A stretch of 64,000 nucleotides of DNA from contig FMTX01000011.1 in the NCBI GenBank assembly GCA_900100895.1, positions 1-64,000 of the forward strand, in the 5' to 3' direction. Made by a program: the position numbers and the translations under genes. Each line of letters opens with the position of its first letter. The first letter of the stretch is position 1. Positions 44,012-51,684 of the stretch are shown here, piece by piece. The notes under the pieces are model-generated. The model worked only from the letters and a program-made list of their open reading frames with translations. It ran no database searches and was not told the origin of the DNA. Source of the stretch: Lachnospiraceae bacterium YSD2013. Lineage in GTDB: Bacteria > Bacillota > Clostridia > Lachnospirales > Lachnospiraceae.

Positions 44012-44758
44012 ATGGAGTATATAAGAGTTACCAAGGATAATCTGGACCGGGAACACATATGCTGTGCCATCGCCAATAACAAGGATGTCCAAGTATCGTC
44101 CAAGAAAGCGTGGCTTGCAGACCGATTCGACGAAGGACTGGTATTCCTTAAAAGCGCGGAGAGAGGAAAGTGCTTTGTGGAGTACATTCCCGCGGAGTAC
44201 GCGTGGGTTCCGATTGAGGCAGAAGGATATATGTACATTGATTGTCTGTGGGTGTCGGGGTCTTTTAAGGGGCACGGATACTCTACGGACTTACTTAATG
44301 CCTGTATAGAGGACAGCAAGGCGAAGGGTAAGAAGGGTTTGTGCATTTTATGTGCAGACAAGAAGATGCCTTTTCTTGCGGATCCTAAGTTTTTGAAGTA
44401 CAAAGGCTTTGAAAAGTGCGATGCTTCGGATAACGGTATAGGGCTTTGGTATCTTTCTTTCACCGCTTCCGCGGAGGCACCTAGGTTCAAAGAATGCGCA
44501 AGGCACCCTCGCATTGATGAGAAGGGATATGTGCTCTACTATACGAGCCAGTGCCCCTTTAATGCCAAGTATGTGCCGATTGTGGAGAAGACAGCGGCGG
44601 ATAACGGCATTCCTTTTAAAGCAATACATTTAGAAAGCAGGGAGGCAGCTCAGAATGCGCCCACACCTGTTACCAATTACGCTTTGTTCCATGACGGGGC
44701 GTATGTTACCAATGAACAAATGAATGATAAGAAGTTTCTGAAGCTGGCACTTGGTTAG
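44012..44758 (+). CDS. GNAT acetyltransferase with C-terminal YoaP-like domain
   Basis: A 248-residue cytoplasmic protein. The N-terminal half (about residues 1-150) is a GNAT fold with IDCLWVSGSFKGHGYSTDLL, the acetyl-CoA pyrophosphate loop, and KYKGFEKCD. The C-terminal half (about 165-248) has YYTSQCPF and LFHDGAYVTNEQ, matching the YoaP-associated domain with a thioredoxin-like start. AGGAGGAG lies 9 bases upstream. The acetyl acceptor is unknown. Confidence 0.87.
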   Translation: MEYIRVTKDNLDREHICCAIANNKDVQVSSKKAWLADRFDEGLVFLKSAERGKCFVEYIPAEYAWVPIEAEGYMYIDCLWVSGSFKGHGYSTDLLNACIEDSKAKGKKGLCILCADKKMPFLADPKFLKYKGFEKCDASDNGIGLWYLSFTASAEAPRFKECARHPRIDEKGYVLYYTSQCPFNAKYVPIVEKTAADNGIPFKAIHLESREAAQNAPTPVTNYALFHDGAYVTNEQMNDKKFLKLALG

Positions 44759-44783
44759 GCCGGTTAGGAAGCATAGGGGGATT

Positions 44784-44933
44784 ATGGCTAAGATTATTTT
44801 TGTATCAGGACCGTGCGGAACCGGCAAGTCTACATTTGCAGACGCGTATGCAAGGCATATGGTTAATGAAAGTGGCAAGACCGTGTATGTAATCCATGGG
44901 GATGATTTTCATGCAGGCTATAGGGGGTATTAA
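44784..44933 (+). pseudogene. Truncated P-loop nucleoside/small-molecule kinase remnant (49 residues)
   Basis: The product starts MAKIIFVSGPCGTGKSTFAD, with Walker A GPCGTGKST at residues 9-17, and stops soon after VIHGDDFHAGY. In the related AAA/uridine-kinase-like family this DDFH segment is the middle of the phosphate-donor/acceptor region and about 120 further residues follow, including Walker B and the lid. Here the frame ends at TAA 44931 and the next gene begins one base inside it (TAATG), so the rest has been deleted and not merely frameshifted. Confidence 0.75.
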
Positions 44934-45460
44934 TGACAACATATTATGATGACGGAACCGTCAAGGTACGCAGTATGGCAGCCGGCGATGCGAGGATAAT
45001 ATACGATACATATTTATCCTACGGGTGGCATCCGTCAATTGAAACTTACGAGACTTATTTGAAAGAACAGGAAGCGGGCGAGAGACTTGTATTTATTGCC
45101 GAGTACGAGGGCGCGGTAAAGGGTCTTTGCACACTTGTGCTTAACCCATCCGAAGGACCTTTCGGCGGGCAGAGGATTCCCGAGATAGTGGATTTGTGCG
45201 TGTTCTTTGACATTCATGGCAAGGGTATCGGAAACAGGTTGTTGGATGTAGCTGAGGCAGAAGCTGCCAAGATTTGCGACACGGTATTTCTGGCTGTGGG
45301 CGTCCATTCGGGTTACGGTCCCGCGCAGCGCATATACGTTAAGCGCGGCTATAACTTCGACGGCAGCGGTGTATGGTACCAAGGCAAGCAGCTGGACCAG
45401 TACGCACCTTGCGCTAACGATGATGATTTGCTGCTATTTATGTCAAAGAAACTTAAATAG
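44933..45460 (+). CDS. GNAT family N-acetyltransferase
   Basis: A 175-residue acetyltransferase. The acetyl-CoA loop is in DIHGKGIGNRLLDVAEAEA (about residues 89-107, motif A), with the beta-bulge EIVDLCVFF before it and VGVHSGYGPAQRIYVKRGYN (motif B) after. The small-substrate acceptor is unknown. Its start overlaps the kinase remnant stop (TAATG), indicating translation coupled to the remnant. Confidence 0.9.
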   Translation: MTTYYDDGTVKVRSMAAGDARIIYDTYLSYGWHPSIETYETYLKEQEAGERLVFIAEYEGAVKGLCTLVLNPSEGPFGGQRIPEIVDLCVFFDIHGKGIGNRLLDVAEAEAAKICDTVFLAVGVHSGYGPAQRIYVKRGYNFDGSGVWYQGKQLDQYAPCANDDDLLLFMSKKLK

Positions 45461-45476
45461 ATAAGGGTAGGGGTAT

Positions 45477-46748
45477 ATGAATAAAAAGATTAAGAGAAAA
45501 TCAGTCGGCACAGGCTTTTCAATGTGTGTTCAGCCTGCATTTATCATCGGTACGAACAACGAGGACGGAACGCCGAATTTTGCGCCCATCACCTGGGTCA
45601 GCGCCACTTGCGAGAAAGGCTCGGACTACTTTATCGTAATAAGCATGTTCGGAACCAAGAATACAAAGACTAATGTTTATAGGGACAAGAGACTCAGCGT
45701 GAATCTTGTAAGTACGGATATGCTTCCTCTTATGGATTATTTCGGCACTCATCATGCCAAAGTCGCCGAGGAAGACGATATTGAGTATTCCTTTAGTCGC
45801 GGAGAGGTTGTAGATGTGCCTACGCTCGATGCAAGTTCATGGGTATATGAATGCGAAGTGGAGAAGTCCGTGGAGATAGGGGAGTCGACCACTTTCTTTT
45901 GCAGGATTAAGAACATTCAGATGGATGAGAAAATTGAATGTAAGGATACCTTTGACGTTAATCTTGTGAAGTTCGATCCTGTAATTTATTCAGGCAATTA
46001 TCACAGTCTGGGTAAGCGGTTGGGCGAGATAGGGGACTACGCCAACAGGGATAATAAGCGTAAATCTATGCTTGAGACTACTCTTAACACGAGGGACCTC
46101 GGCGGTTACAGAGTAGAAGGAACGGAAACGTTCACCAAATATAACAGACTCATTCGCAGCGATGCACCTACGATGCCTTCGGAGCGAGATATAGATTTCT
46201 TACGAAGAATAGGTATCACCACAATAATCGATACGAGAATTGATGAAGAAATTGAGCGTAAGGCTCACGGCCTTTCAACCGTTCAGGGCTTTGATTATTA
46301 CAACTTTCCGATAACCGAAGGCAGCGGCCTTCCCGAAAGTGTTGAAGCGGTACCGAATAGTTATTTTGCTTGTGCGCACGATCCGAGCGTTACCAAGATA
46401 TTTAGGACGATAGCCGAGTCGGATGGGGGAGTTATGTATAACTGCTCCGCTGGTAAGGACAGAACGGGTGTTAATTCGGCGCTCATTCTTTGGCTGTGCG
46501 GCGTAAGCAAGGATGATATTGTCAGAGACTATATGTATACCAAGGAGAACAATGCTTCCAGGTTCGGCAGAATCAGAGAGAACTTCCCCGATATCGATAT
46601 TAACATAGTGATTCCTCATGAGGAATACATGTATGGATTTATTGAGCTTATGGAGAAGGCGCACGGGACAATCGAGGCGTTCTTTGAGTCAATAGGAATT
46701 GATGCCGATATACAAAAGAAACTGCGTAGCAAGCTTTTAGATGCATAG
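45477..46748 (+). CDS. Fusion of flavin reductase-like domain and tyrosine phosphatase
   Basis: A 423-residue soluble protein of two domains normally found in separate proteins. Residues 1-185 are a flavin reductase-like FMN-binding split barrel (GFSMCVQPAFIIGTNNEDG, NFAPITWVSATC, NVYRDKRLSVNLVST). Residues 204-423 are a bacterial tyrosine/dual-specificity phosphatase of the LmbE-linked Y_phosphatase3 type, beginning NTRDLGGYR and with the active-site loop C323-SAGKD-R329 in NCSAGKDRTGVN. Both domains seem complete. Ribosome site AGGGGT. The joined function is unknown. Confidence 0.85.
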   Translation: MNKKIKRKSVGTGFSMCVQPAFIIGTNNEDGTPNFAPITWVSATCEKGSDYFIVISMFGTKNTKTNVYRDKRLSVNLVSTDMLPLMDYFGTHHAKVAEEDDIEYSFSRGEVVDVPTLDASSWVYECEVEKSVEIGESTTFFCRIKNIQMDEKIECKDTFDVNLVKFDPVIYSGNYHSLGKRLGEIGDYANRDNKRKSMLETTLNTRDLGGYRVEGTETFTKYNRLIRSDAPTMPSERDIDFLRRIGITTIIDTRIDEEIERKAHGLSTVQGFDYYNFPITEGSGLPESVEAVPNSYFACAHDPSVTKIFRTIAESDGGVMYNCSAGKDRTGVNSALILWLCGVSKDDIVRDYMYTKENNASRFGRIRENFPDIDINIVIPHEEYMYGFIELMEKAHGTIEAFFESIGIDADIQKKLRSKLLDA

Positions 46749-46755
46749 AAGAATT

Positions 46756-46768
46756 AAACCGACGGTTT
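46756..46768. repeat. Short palindrome AAACCG-A-CGGTTT
   Basis: Six-base arms around one base, seven bases after the fusion gene stop. It could be a small operator or weak terminator for the gene before it. Confidence 0.35.
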
Positions 46769-46830
46769 ATGTTATCAAAACGCTCATAGTGTTAGAGTAA
46801 TACATGACACTTGAATGAGAGGTTATCAGA

Positions 46831-47583
46831 TTGAGAGATTACAGTTTACAGCATAAGAAAGCCTGGGAATACAACGCCTATGACTTCTGGGTGGCTACGT
46901 CCGGAACGCCCGCAGAACGTGCTGCCAAGGATAAGGAGAATCCGCTTAAGATGCTTAAGTGGCACGCGCGATACTTCGACAGCTTTGAAGGAGTTAAGGT
47001 AGCCAATATCTGCGGTTCCTGCGGTAAGAAAGCGGTTCCGCTTGCGTTACTGGGTGCTGAGGTAACAGTGTTTGATATTTCGGAAGATAATAAGCGATAT
47101 GCGCTGGAGACGGCTGAAGCAGCGGGAACACACATTAACTACGAAGTCTGCGATGTGCTGGAAATAGATACTGCCAAGTACGGCGAGTACTTCGATATAG
47201 TCTTCATGGAAGGCGGCATCCTTCATTACTTCCACGACATTAACGAGTTCATGAGTAAGATGTACGCGCTTTTACGTAAAGGCGGCAAGATTATTTGCAG
47301 CGATTTCCATCCTTTTACCAAGATAGTGGACAGTCTTGGGCTTGAGCAGCCTACCATGAGCTATTTTTCCACAGACATATTTGATGGCGAGATGGCACAC
47401 GCCAGATTCTTTGACGAAGAGGAGCGTAAGAAAGTTCCGAAGTGCAAGTATCGTAAGTATACAGTCAGCGAGATTATCAATGCCATAATCGGCGCAGGCT
47501 TTACATTACAAAGGTTTGACGAGCAACCCTCATGGAACAATGCAGACCTTCCGGGAGAGTTCGCAGCCATAGGAATTAAATAG
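46831..47583 (+). CDS. Class I SAM-dependent methyltransferase
   Basis: A 250-residue Rossmann-fold methyltransferase. SAM motif I lies in KVANICGSCGKKAVPLALLG (about residues 55-74), with the acidic residue of motif II in VTVFDISEDN and motif III near DIVFMEGGILHYF. The acceptor substrate is not evident; the aromatic C-terminus (YFSTDIF to WNNADLPGEF) resembles a small-molecule or ribosome-modifying type. Translation starts at TTG 46831 with AGAGG 8 bases upstream, and a terminator follows. Confidence 0.85.
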   Translation: MRDYSLQHKKAWEYNAYDFWVATSGTPAERAAKDKENPLKMLKWHARYFDSFEGVKVANICGSCGKKAVPLALLGAEVTVFDISEDNKRYALETAEAAGTHINYEVCDVLEIDTAKYGEYFDIVFMEGGILHYFHDINEFMSKMYALLRKGGKIICSDFHPFTKIVDSLGLEQPTMSYFSTDIFDGEMAHARFFDEEERKKVPKCKYRKYTVSEIINAIIGAGFTLQRFDEQPSWNNADLPGEFAAIGIK

Positions 47584-47606
47584 AATTAAATAGAAATACC
47601 ATACAG

Positions 47607-47648
47607 AACCGTGTATCTGACACCACAGATACGCGGTTTTATTTTTTC
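47607..47648 (+). terminator. Intrinsic terminator of the methyltransferase gene
   Basis: AACCGTGTATCTG (47607-47619) pairs with CAGATACGCGGTT (47626-47638) with one G-T wobble, followed by TTATTTTTTC. Confidence 0.92.
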
Positions 47649-47657
47649 TTTTATTAA

Positions 47658-47680
47658 ATACCTATTGACATAGTAGGTAT
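47658..47680. promoter_or_regulatory. IscR/Rrf2-like operator 1, overlapping the -35
   Basis: ATACCTA (47658-47664), 9-base spacer, TAGGTAT (47674-47680). The spacer contains TTGACA, the -35 of the nifS promoter. The ACCTA..TAGGT arms resemble sites of Rrf2-family Fe-S regulators, and an Rrf2 gene lies in this operon. Confidence 0.75.
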
Positions 47681-47694
47681 ATACGTGCAATAAT
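47665..47694 (+). promoter_or_regulatory. Promoter of the nifS-nifU-Rrf2-mnmA operon
   Basis: TTGACA (47665-47670), 18-base spacer, AATAAT (47689-47694). Operators 1 and 2 cover its -35 and its early transcribed region. Confidence 0.65.
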
Positions 47695-47715
47695 ACCTAG
47701 CGGAAAGGTAGGTAA
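47693..47715. promoter_or_regulatory. IscR/Rrf2-like operator 2, over the start site and ribosome site
   Basis: ATACCTA (47693-47699), 9-base spacer, TAGGTAA (47709-47715). Its 7-9-7 geometry is identical to operator 1, with centres 35 bases apart, and it covers the nifS ribosome site (AAAGG 47704-47708). Confidence 0.75.
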
Positions 47716-47724
47716 TACAAATTA

Positions 47725-48912
47725 ATGAGTAAGATGATATATATGGACAGCGCAGCCACCACTAAGGTAGCACCGGAAGTATTTGACGCGATGCTTCCCT
47801 TTTTTTGCGAAGAATACGGCAATCCTTCCAGCGCGTATGCTTTTTCCGGAAAGATAGCACAGAAAGTGGCGGAGGCGAGAGCGAGCATAGCTGAGTCTAT
47901 CGGTGCCACGGAGAAAGAAATCTTCTTTACCGGCGGCGGTAGCGAGTCCGACAACTGGGCAATAAAAGGCGTGGCAGACGCGCTTAAAGATAAAGGCAAC
48001 CACATAATCACCACGAAGATTGAGCATCATGCGGTGCTTCATACTTGCGAATTTCTTGAGAAGCACGGTTACGAGGTGACGTATCTTCCTGTGGACGAGT
48101 ACGGACTTGTGAGTCTTGAAGAGCTTAAAAAGGCCATAAGACCCACTACGATTCTTATCAGTATAATGTTTGCCAATAACGAAATCGGCACCATCGAGCC
48201 CATAGCAGAGATAGGCAAGATTGCGCACGAGCATGGCATATACTTCCACACCGACGCAGTTCAGGCTTTTGCACACGAGCACATTAATGTGGATGAGATG
48301 AACATAGACCTTCTTTCGGCAAGCGCCCATAAGATTAACGGTCCCAAGGGAGTAGGACTTATGTACATCCGTAAGGGCACGAAGCTTTCCAACCTCATTC
48401 ACGGAGGCGCGCAGGAGAGCGGTAAGAGAGCGGGTACCACCAACGCGGCAGGTATTATCGGTTTTGCCAAGGCCACAGAGCTTGCTACAGCGAGAATTGA
48501 CAAGGCCAATGCTTATCAGACAGTTCTCAGAGACAAGCTTATAAAAAGAGTTCTTGAGGAGATTCCCTATTCAAGAGTTAACGGACACCTCACCAACCGT
48601 CTTTCCAACAATGCGAACTTCTGCTTCAGATTTGTGGAGGGCGAATCGCTCCTTATTTTGCTCGATCAGGCAGGAATATGCGCTTCATCGGGTTCAGCAT
48701 GCACATCGGGCAGCTTAGACCCCTCACATGTGCTTCTTGCTATAGGCCTTCCTCACGAGATAGCTCACGGCTCCGTAAGACTTACCATTTCTGAGGAGAC
48801 TACTGAGGAAGACATCGATTACGCGGTTGAAAGTTTAAAGAAAATTATCGAGAGACTTCGCAGCATGTCTCCCTTATACGAAGATTTTGTTAAGAAAAAT
48901 AAGGAGGCCTAA
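47725..48912 (+). CDS. nifS: Cysteine desulfurase NifS/IscS-like
   Basis: A 395-residue PLP enzyme that converts cysteine to alanine and hands persulfide to partners. Motifs: MDSAATTKV at the start, TKIEHHAVLHTCEF (His stacks on PLP), the PLP-Lys in SASAHKINGPKGVG, and the active Cys in SSGSACTSGSLDPSHVL (about residue 325). The partners encoded next to it, NifU scaffold and MnmA, are natural sulfur acceptors. The ribosome site lies inside operator 2. Confidence 0.96.
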   Translation: MSKMIYMDSAATTKVAPEVFDAMLPFFCEEYGNPSSAYAFSGKIAQKVAEARASIAESIGATEKEIFFTGGGSESDNWAIKGVADALKDKGNHIITTKIEHHAVLHTCEFLEKHGYEVTYLPVDEYGLVSLEELKKAIRPTTILISIMFANNEIGTIEPIAEIGKIAHEHGIYFHTDAVQAFAHEHINVDEMNIDLLSASAHKINGPKGVGLMYIRKGTKLSNLIHGGAQESGKRAGTTNAAGIIGFAKATELATARIDKANAYQTVLRDKLIKRVLEEIPYSRVNGHLTNRLSNNANFCFRFVEGESLLILLDQAGICASSGSACTSGSLDPSHVLLAIGLPHEIAHGSVRLTISEETTEEDIDYAVESLKKIIERLRSMSPLYEDFVKKNKEA

Positions 48913-49374
48913 ATGAGTCAGGTAACAGAATACAGCAGCAAAGTAATGGACCACTTTTCCAATCCCAGAAACGTGGGTGAAATAGAGAACGCATCAGGTG
49001 TGGGTACTGTCGGTAACGCTAAATGCGGTGATATCATGCGCATGTACCTTGATATCAGCGATGACGGAATTGTGCGCGACGCGAAGTTTAAGACCTTCGG
49101 CTGCGGCGCCGCAATCGCTACAAGCTCCATGGCAACAGAACTTGTCAAAGGAAAAACTGTCGAAGAAGCCTTAAAGGTTACCAACAAAGCGGTTATGGAA
49201 GCACTCGACGGACTTCCGCCCGTTAAGGTGCACTGCTCACTACTTGCCGAGCAGGCTATACACTCGGCACTTTGGGACTATGCAGAGAAACACGGAATTA
49301 CGATAGAAGGCCTCAAGAAGCCCGTCAACGACATAGACGAGACGGAAGAGTTCTATCAGATGCAGGGAGAATAA
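48913..49374 (+). CDS. nifU: NifU/IscU-like iron-sulfur cluster scaffold
   Basis: A 153-residue scaffold on which 2Fe-2S/4Fe-4S clusters are assembled. The three ligand Cys are in GNAKCGDIMRMYLD (about residue 37), KTFGCGAAIATSS (about 60) and VKVHCSLLAEQAI (about 105). AAGGAGG precedes the ATG, which abuts the nifS stop. It works with the NifS encoded upstream. Confidence 0.95.
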   Translation: MSQVTEYSSKVMDHFSNPRNVGEIENASGVGTVGNAKCGDIMRMYLDISDDGIVRDAKFKTFGCGAAIATSSMATELVKGKTVEEALKVTNKAVMEALDGLPPVKVHCSLLAEQAIHSALWDYAEKHGITIEGLKKPVNDIDETEEFYQMQGE

Positions 49375-49387
49375 TCGGAGGTTACTG

Positions 49388-49783
49388 ATGATATCGACAA
49401 GAGGCCGTTACGCCTTACGCGTAATGATAGACATCGCAACCAATCAAAAGGATGGCTACGTTCCCATGAAAGACGTGGCATTAAGACAGGGGCTTTCGCT
49501 TAAGTACCTTGAGCAGATTCTGCCCCCGCTTACCAAGCATGGTCTTCTCGTAGGCATACAGGGCAAAGGCGGCGGTTATCGCCTTACAAGAGAGCCCAAG
49601 GACTACCATATGAGTGAAGTTCTGAACCTTACTGAGAAAGATTTGGCTCCCGTAGGCTGCCTTAAAGAAGGCGCGCCCGCCTGCGAAAGAAAGGGCTTAT
49701 GTAAGACAATCGCATTCTGGGAAGGCATGGACAAGGTGATTAAAGACTATCTTGAGTCCTACACCCTCGCTGACTTCCTGTAA
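49388..49783 (+). CDS. Rrf2 family Fe-S cluster-sensing regulator (IscR-like)
   Basis: A 131-residue winged helix-turn-helix regulator. It starts STRGRYALRVMIDIA, has the recognition helix region LRQGLSLKYLEQILPPL and wing VGIQGKGGGYRL, then three Cys in CLKEGAPACERKGLC (about residues 97-111) spaced C-x7-C-x5-C, as in cluster-binding IscR types. The two matched operators ahead of nifS make autoregulation of the Fe-S operon very likely, with apo- or holo-form deciding repression; that mode is inference. Confidence 0.92.
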   Translation: MISTRGRYALRVMIDIATNQKDGYVPMKDVALRQGLSLKYLEQILPPLTKHGLLVGIQGKGGGYRLTREPKDYHMSEVLNLTEKDLAPVGCLKEGAPACERKGLCKTIAFWEGMDKVIKDYLESYTLADFL

Positions 49784-49799
49784 GTTTGAGGATTTATTA

Positions 49800-50870
49800 A
49801 TGACAAGAGTAATAGTGGGTATGTCCGGCGGCGTAGACAGCGCCGTGACGACTTACCTTTTAAAGCGCGCAGGTTATGACGTGATTGGAACAACCCTGCG
49901 CATCTGGGAATCGGCGGATGGTCAGGAAAGCCGATGCTGTGAAATAGACGACGCCAGGCACACAGCCTGGAAACTTGGAATTCAGTATTATGCGCTGAAT
50001 TCCATTTCTGACTTTGAGAGATATATTACGAAACCCTTTATGGACTGTTATATTGCGGGAAAAACGCCTAATCCGTGTGTATTCTGTAACAGGCATGTAA
50101 AGTGGGAGAAGATGCTTTATTTTGCGGGAGTCATGGGGGCAGATTATATTGCTACCGGGCATTATGCATCGGTCATAAAGCTTCCAAACGGGCGTTTCAC
50201 GGTAAGAAAAGCCCGCCACGCCGAGAAAGACCAGACATATATGTTATACAGACTGTCGCAGGAGCAGCTTGCGGCGACGCTAATGCCTTTAGGCGACTAC
50301 ACCAAGGAACAGGTTCGTAATATAGCAAGGGAAGCAGGCCTGTCGGTTGCGGAGAAAGCAGACTCTCAGGAAATATGCTTCGTAACAGACGGTAACTACG
50401 CTGACTTTATAAAGAACAATGCCAAGGTTCCGATTCCGCCTTCCGGAAATTTTGTGACGGAAGATGGCATGGTTCTAGGCACCCATAAAGGCATCATCAA
50501 TTATACTGTTGGGCAGCGCAAAGGCCTCGGATTACCCCTTGGATATCCTGCGTATGTCAAAGAAATCGTGCCCGCAACCAACGAGGTGGTGATTTCCATG
50601 GAGGATTCTTTGTACAGCAGGGAGATCATCTGCGGCGACCTGAATTTCTTAAGCATCGACGGGTTGCTGCCCGGCGAAAAGCTTCGCTGTATCGTTAAGA
50701 TTAGATACCATCACAAAGGTGAGCCTGCGGAGATTGAAATGCAGGAAGACGGCCATTTAAGGATAGTGTTCGATACTCCCGTAAGGGCGGCTACGCCCGG
50801 ACAGTCGGCGGTTTTTTATGGCGACGAGGACTACGTAATCGGCGGCGGTATCATCGAGAAAACTTCATAA
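49800..50870 (+). CDS. mnmA: tRNA 2-thiouridine(34) synthase MnmA
   Basis: MnmA adds sulfur to U34 of Glu, Gln and Lys tRNAs using ATP and persulfide from a cysteine desulfurase. The 356-residue protein has the PP-loop SGGVDS in IVGMSGGVDSAVTTYLL, the catalytic Cys in NPCVFCNRHVKW (about residue 99) and the persulfide Cys in DSQEICFVTDGNY (about 193). I use ATG 49800, with GAGGA 7 bases upstream, because the longer frame starts inside the Rrf2 gene. It is the natural acceptor for the NifS of this operon. Confidence 0.96.
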   Translation: MTRVIVGMSGGVDSAVTTYLLKRAGYDVIGTTLRIWESADGQESRCCEIDDARHTAWKLGIQYYALNSISDFERYITKPFMDCYIAGKTPNPCVFCNRHVKWEKMLYFAGVMGADYIATGHYASVIKLPNGRFTVRKARHAEKDQTYMLYRLSQEQLAATLMPLGDYTKEQVRNIAREAGLSVAEKADSQEICFVTDGNYADFIKNNAKVPIPPSGNFVTEDGMVLGTHKGIINYTVGQRKGLGLPLGYPAYVKEIVPATNEVVISMEDSLYSREIICGDLNFLSIDGLLPGEKLRCIVKIRYHHKGEPAEIEMQEDGHLRIVFDTPVRAATPGQSAVFYGDEDYVIGGGIIEKTS

Positions 50871-50880
50871 AGAAAAATTT

Positions 50881-50922
50881 AACCGCGTATTTAGACTATA
50901 AACCATAAATATGCGGTTTTTT
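50881..50922 (+). terminator. Intrinsic terminator of the nifS-mnmA operon
   Basis: AACCGCGTATTTA (50881-50893) pairs with TAAATATGCGGTT (50906-50918) with a G-T wobble, followed by TTTT. Confidence 0.92.
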
Positions 50923-50957
50923 ATACGTATATATACCATGAGGGCACACAGAGGATG

Positions 50958-50966
50958 TGCTACAAT
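50958..50966 (+). promoter_or_regulatory. Extended -10 promoter
   Basis: TGC followed by TACAAT (50961-50966), 31 bases before the next ATG. GCACA/TGTGC arms (50944-50960) lie immediately upstream. Confidence 0.55.
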
Positions 50967-50997
50967 CAAATAACAGGTAAATACGGGAGAGAACATT

Positions 50998-51573
50998 ATG
51001 AAGGCATCAACAGACAGAATACTTACCAAACTTACGAAGAATTTATGGATAATACTCGGAGTGTTTCTCATTATCCTTGGCTTATTTATTTACTTTCCGA
51101 CGTTTATAAAGGCTGCGTACGAGAATAATATTTACGATGTTATGGAAGTCGAAAGAATCACGGGCTTGTCGCTTGAAAAAGAAAGCGACGATATTGCGGG
51201 TGTGGCTTGCAAGGAGCTAAAGAAAAAGTACAAAGAAGAGAATGAGTTTTCAAATCTTAAGTTCTTTCTTTTTCCGAATGCGCGGAGTGCGAAGCGTGCT
51301 CTTAAGAGGCTTGCGTCCGGAGAACATTTTTATAAGAACAGCGTGGTAGTGACAGACAATTCCGTGGAAGGATACGTGGCGGGCGTGTGCGATGCCGAAA
51401 TTTATGAGTATTACTACAGAAGCGGCAATCTTATAGTGATGACGGATGCGGTTTACGGTTGCTTTGGAACAGAGGAGGAACTGGCTGCCATGGCTGAAGA
51501 TGCGAAGGCTCAGAGCGAAAGATTTGTTCGCGAAACACAATGGCTTCCTACGGTTTTTAAGAGCGATAAATAG
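50998..51573 (+). CDS. Hypothetical single-helix membrane protein
   Basis: A 191-residue protein with a short cytoplasmic basic N-terminus, one hydrophobic helix (about residues 17-38), and an extracellular domain of about 150 residues with four Cys (including GVACKEL and VCDAEIYEYYY). No family is recognised. It stands alone between a terminator and the pyrophosphate-phosphofructokinase gene. Confidence 0.7.
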   Translation: MKASTDRILTKLTKNLWIILGVFLIILGLFIYFPTFIKAAYENNIYDVMEVERITGLSLEKESDDIAGVACKELKKKYKEENEFSNLKFFLFPNARSAKRALKRLASGEHFYKNSVVVTDNSVEGYVAGVCDAEIYEYYYRSGNLIVMTDAVYGCFGTEEELAAMAEDAKAQSERFVRETQWLPTVFKSDK

Positions 51574-51610
51574 CTTTAAACTCCTTTAAATTATTAAAGT
51601 TTTAAATTAG

Positions 51611-51640
51611 GTGACACAAAGGTTAATATTGTGCTATAAT
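51611..51640 (+). promoter_or_regulatory. Promoter of the PPi-phosphofructokinase gene
   Basis: GTGACA (51611-51616), an 18-base spacer and consensus TATAAT (51635-51640) preceded by TGC. An extended consensus -10 fits a highly expressed glycolytic gene. Confidence 0.75.
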
Positions 51641-51684
51641 CCCTAATGGAAAAATTTTTGAAATTAACATAAAGGAGTACCATT

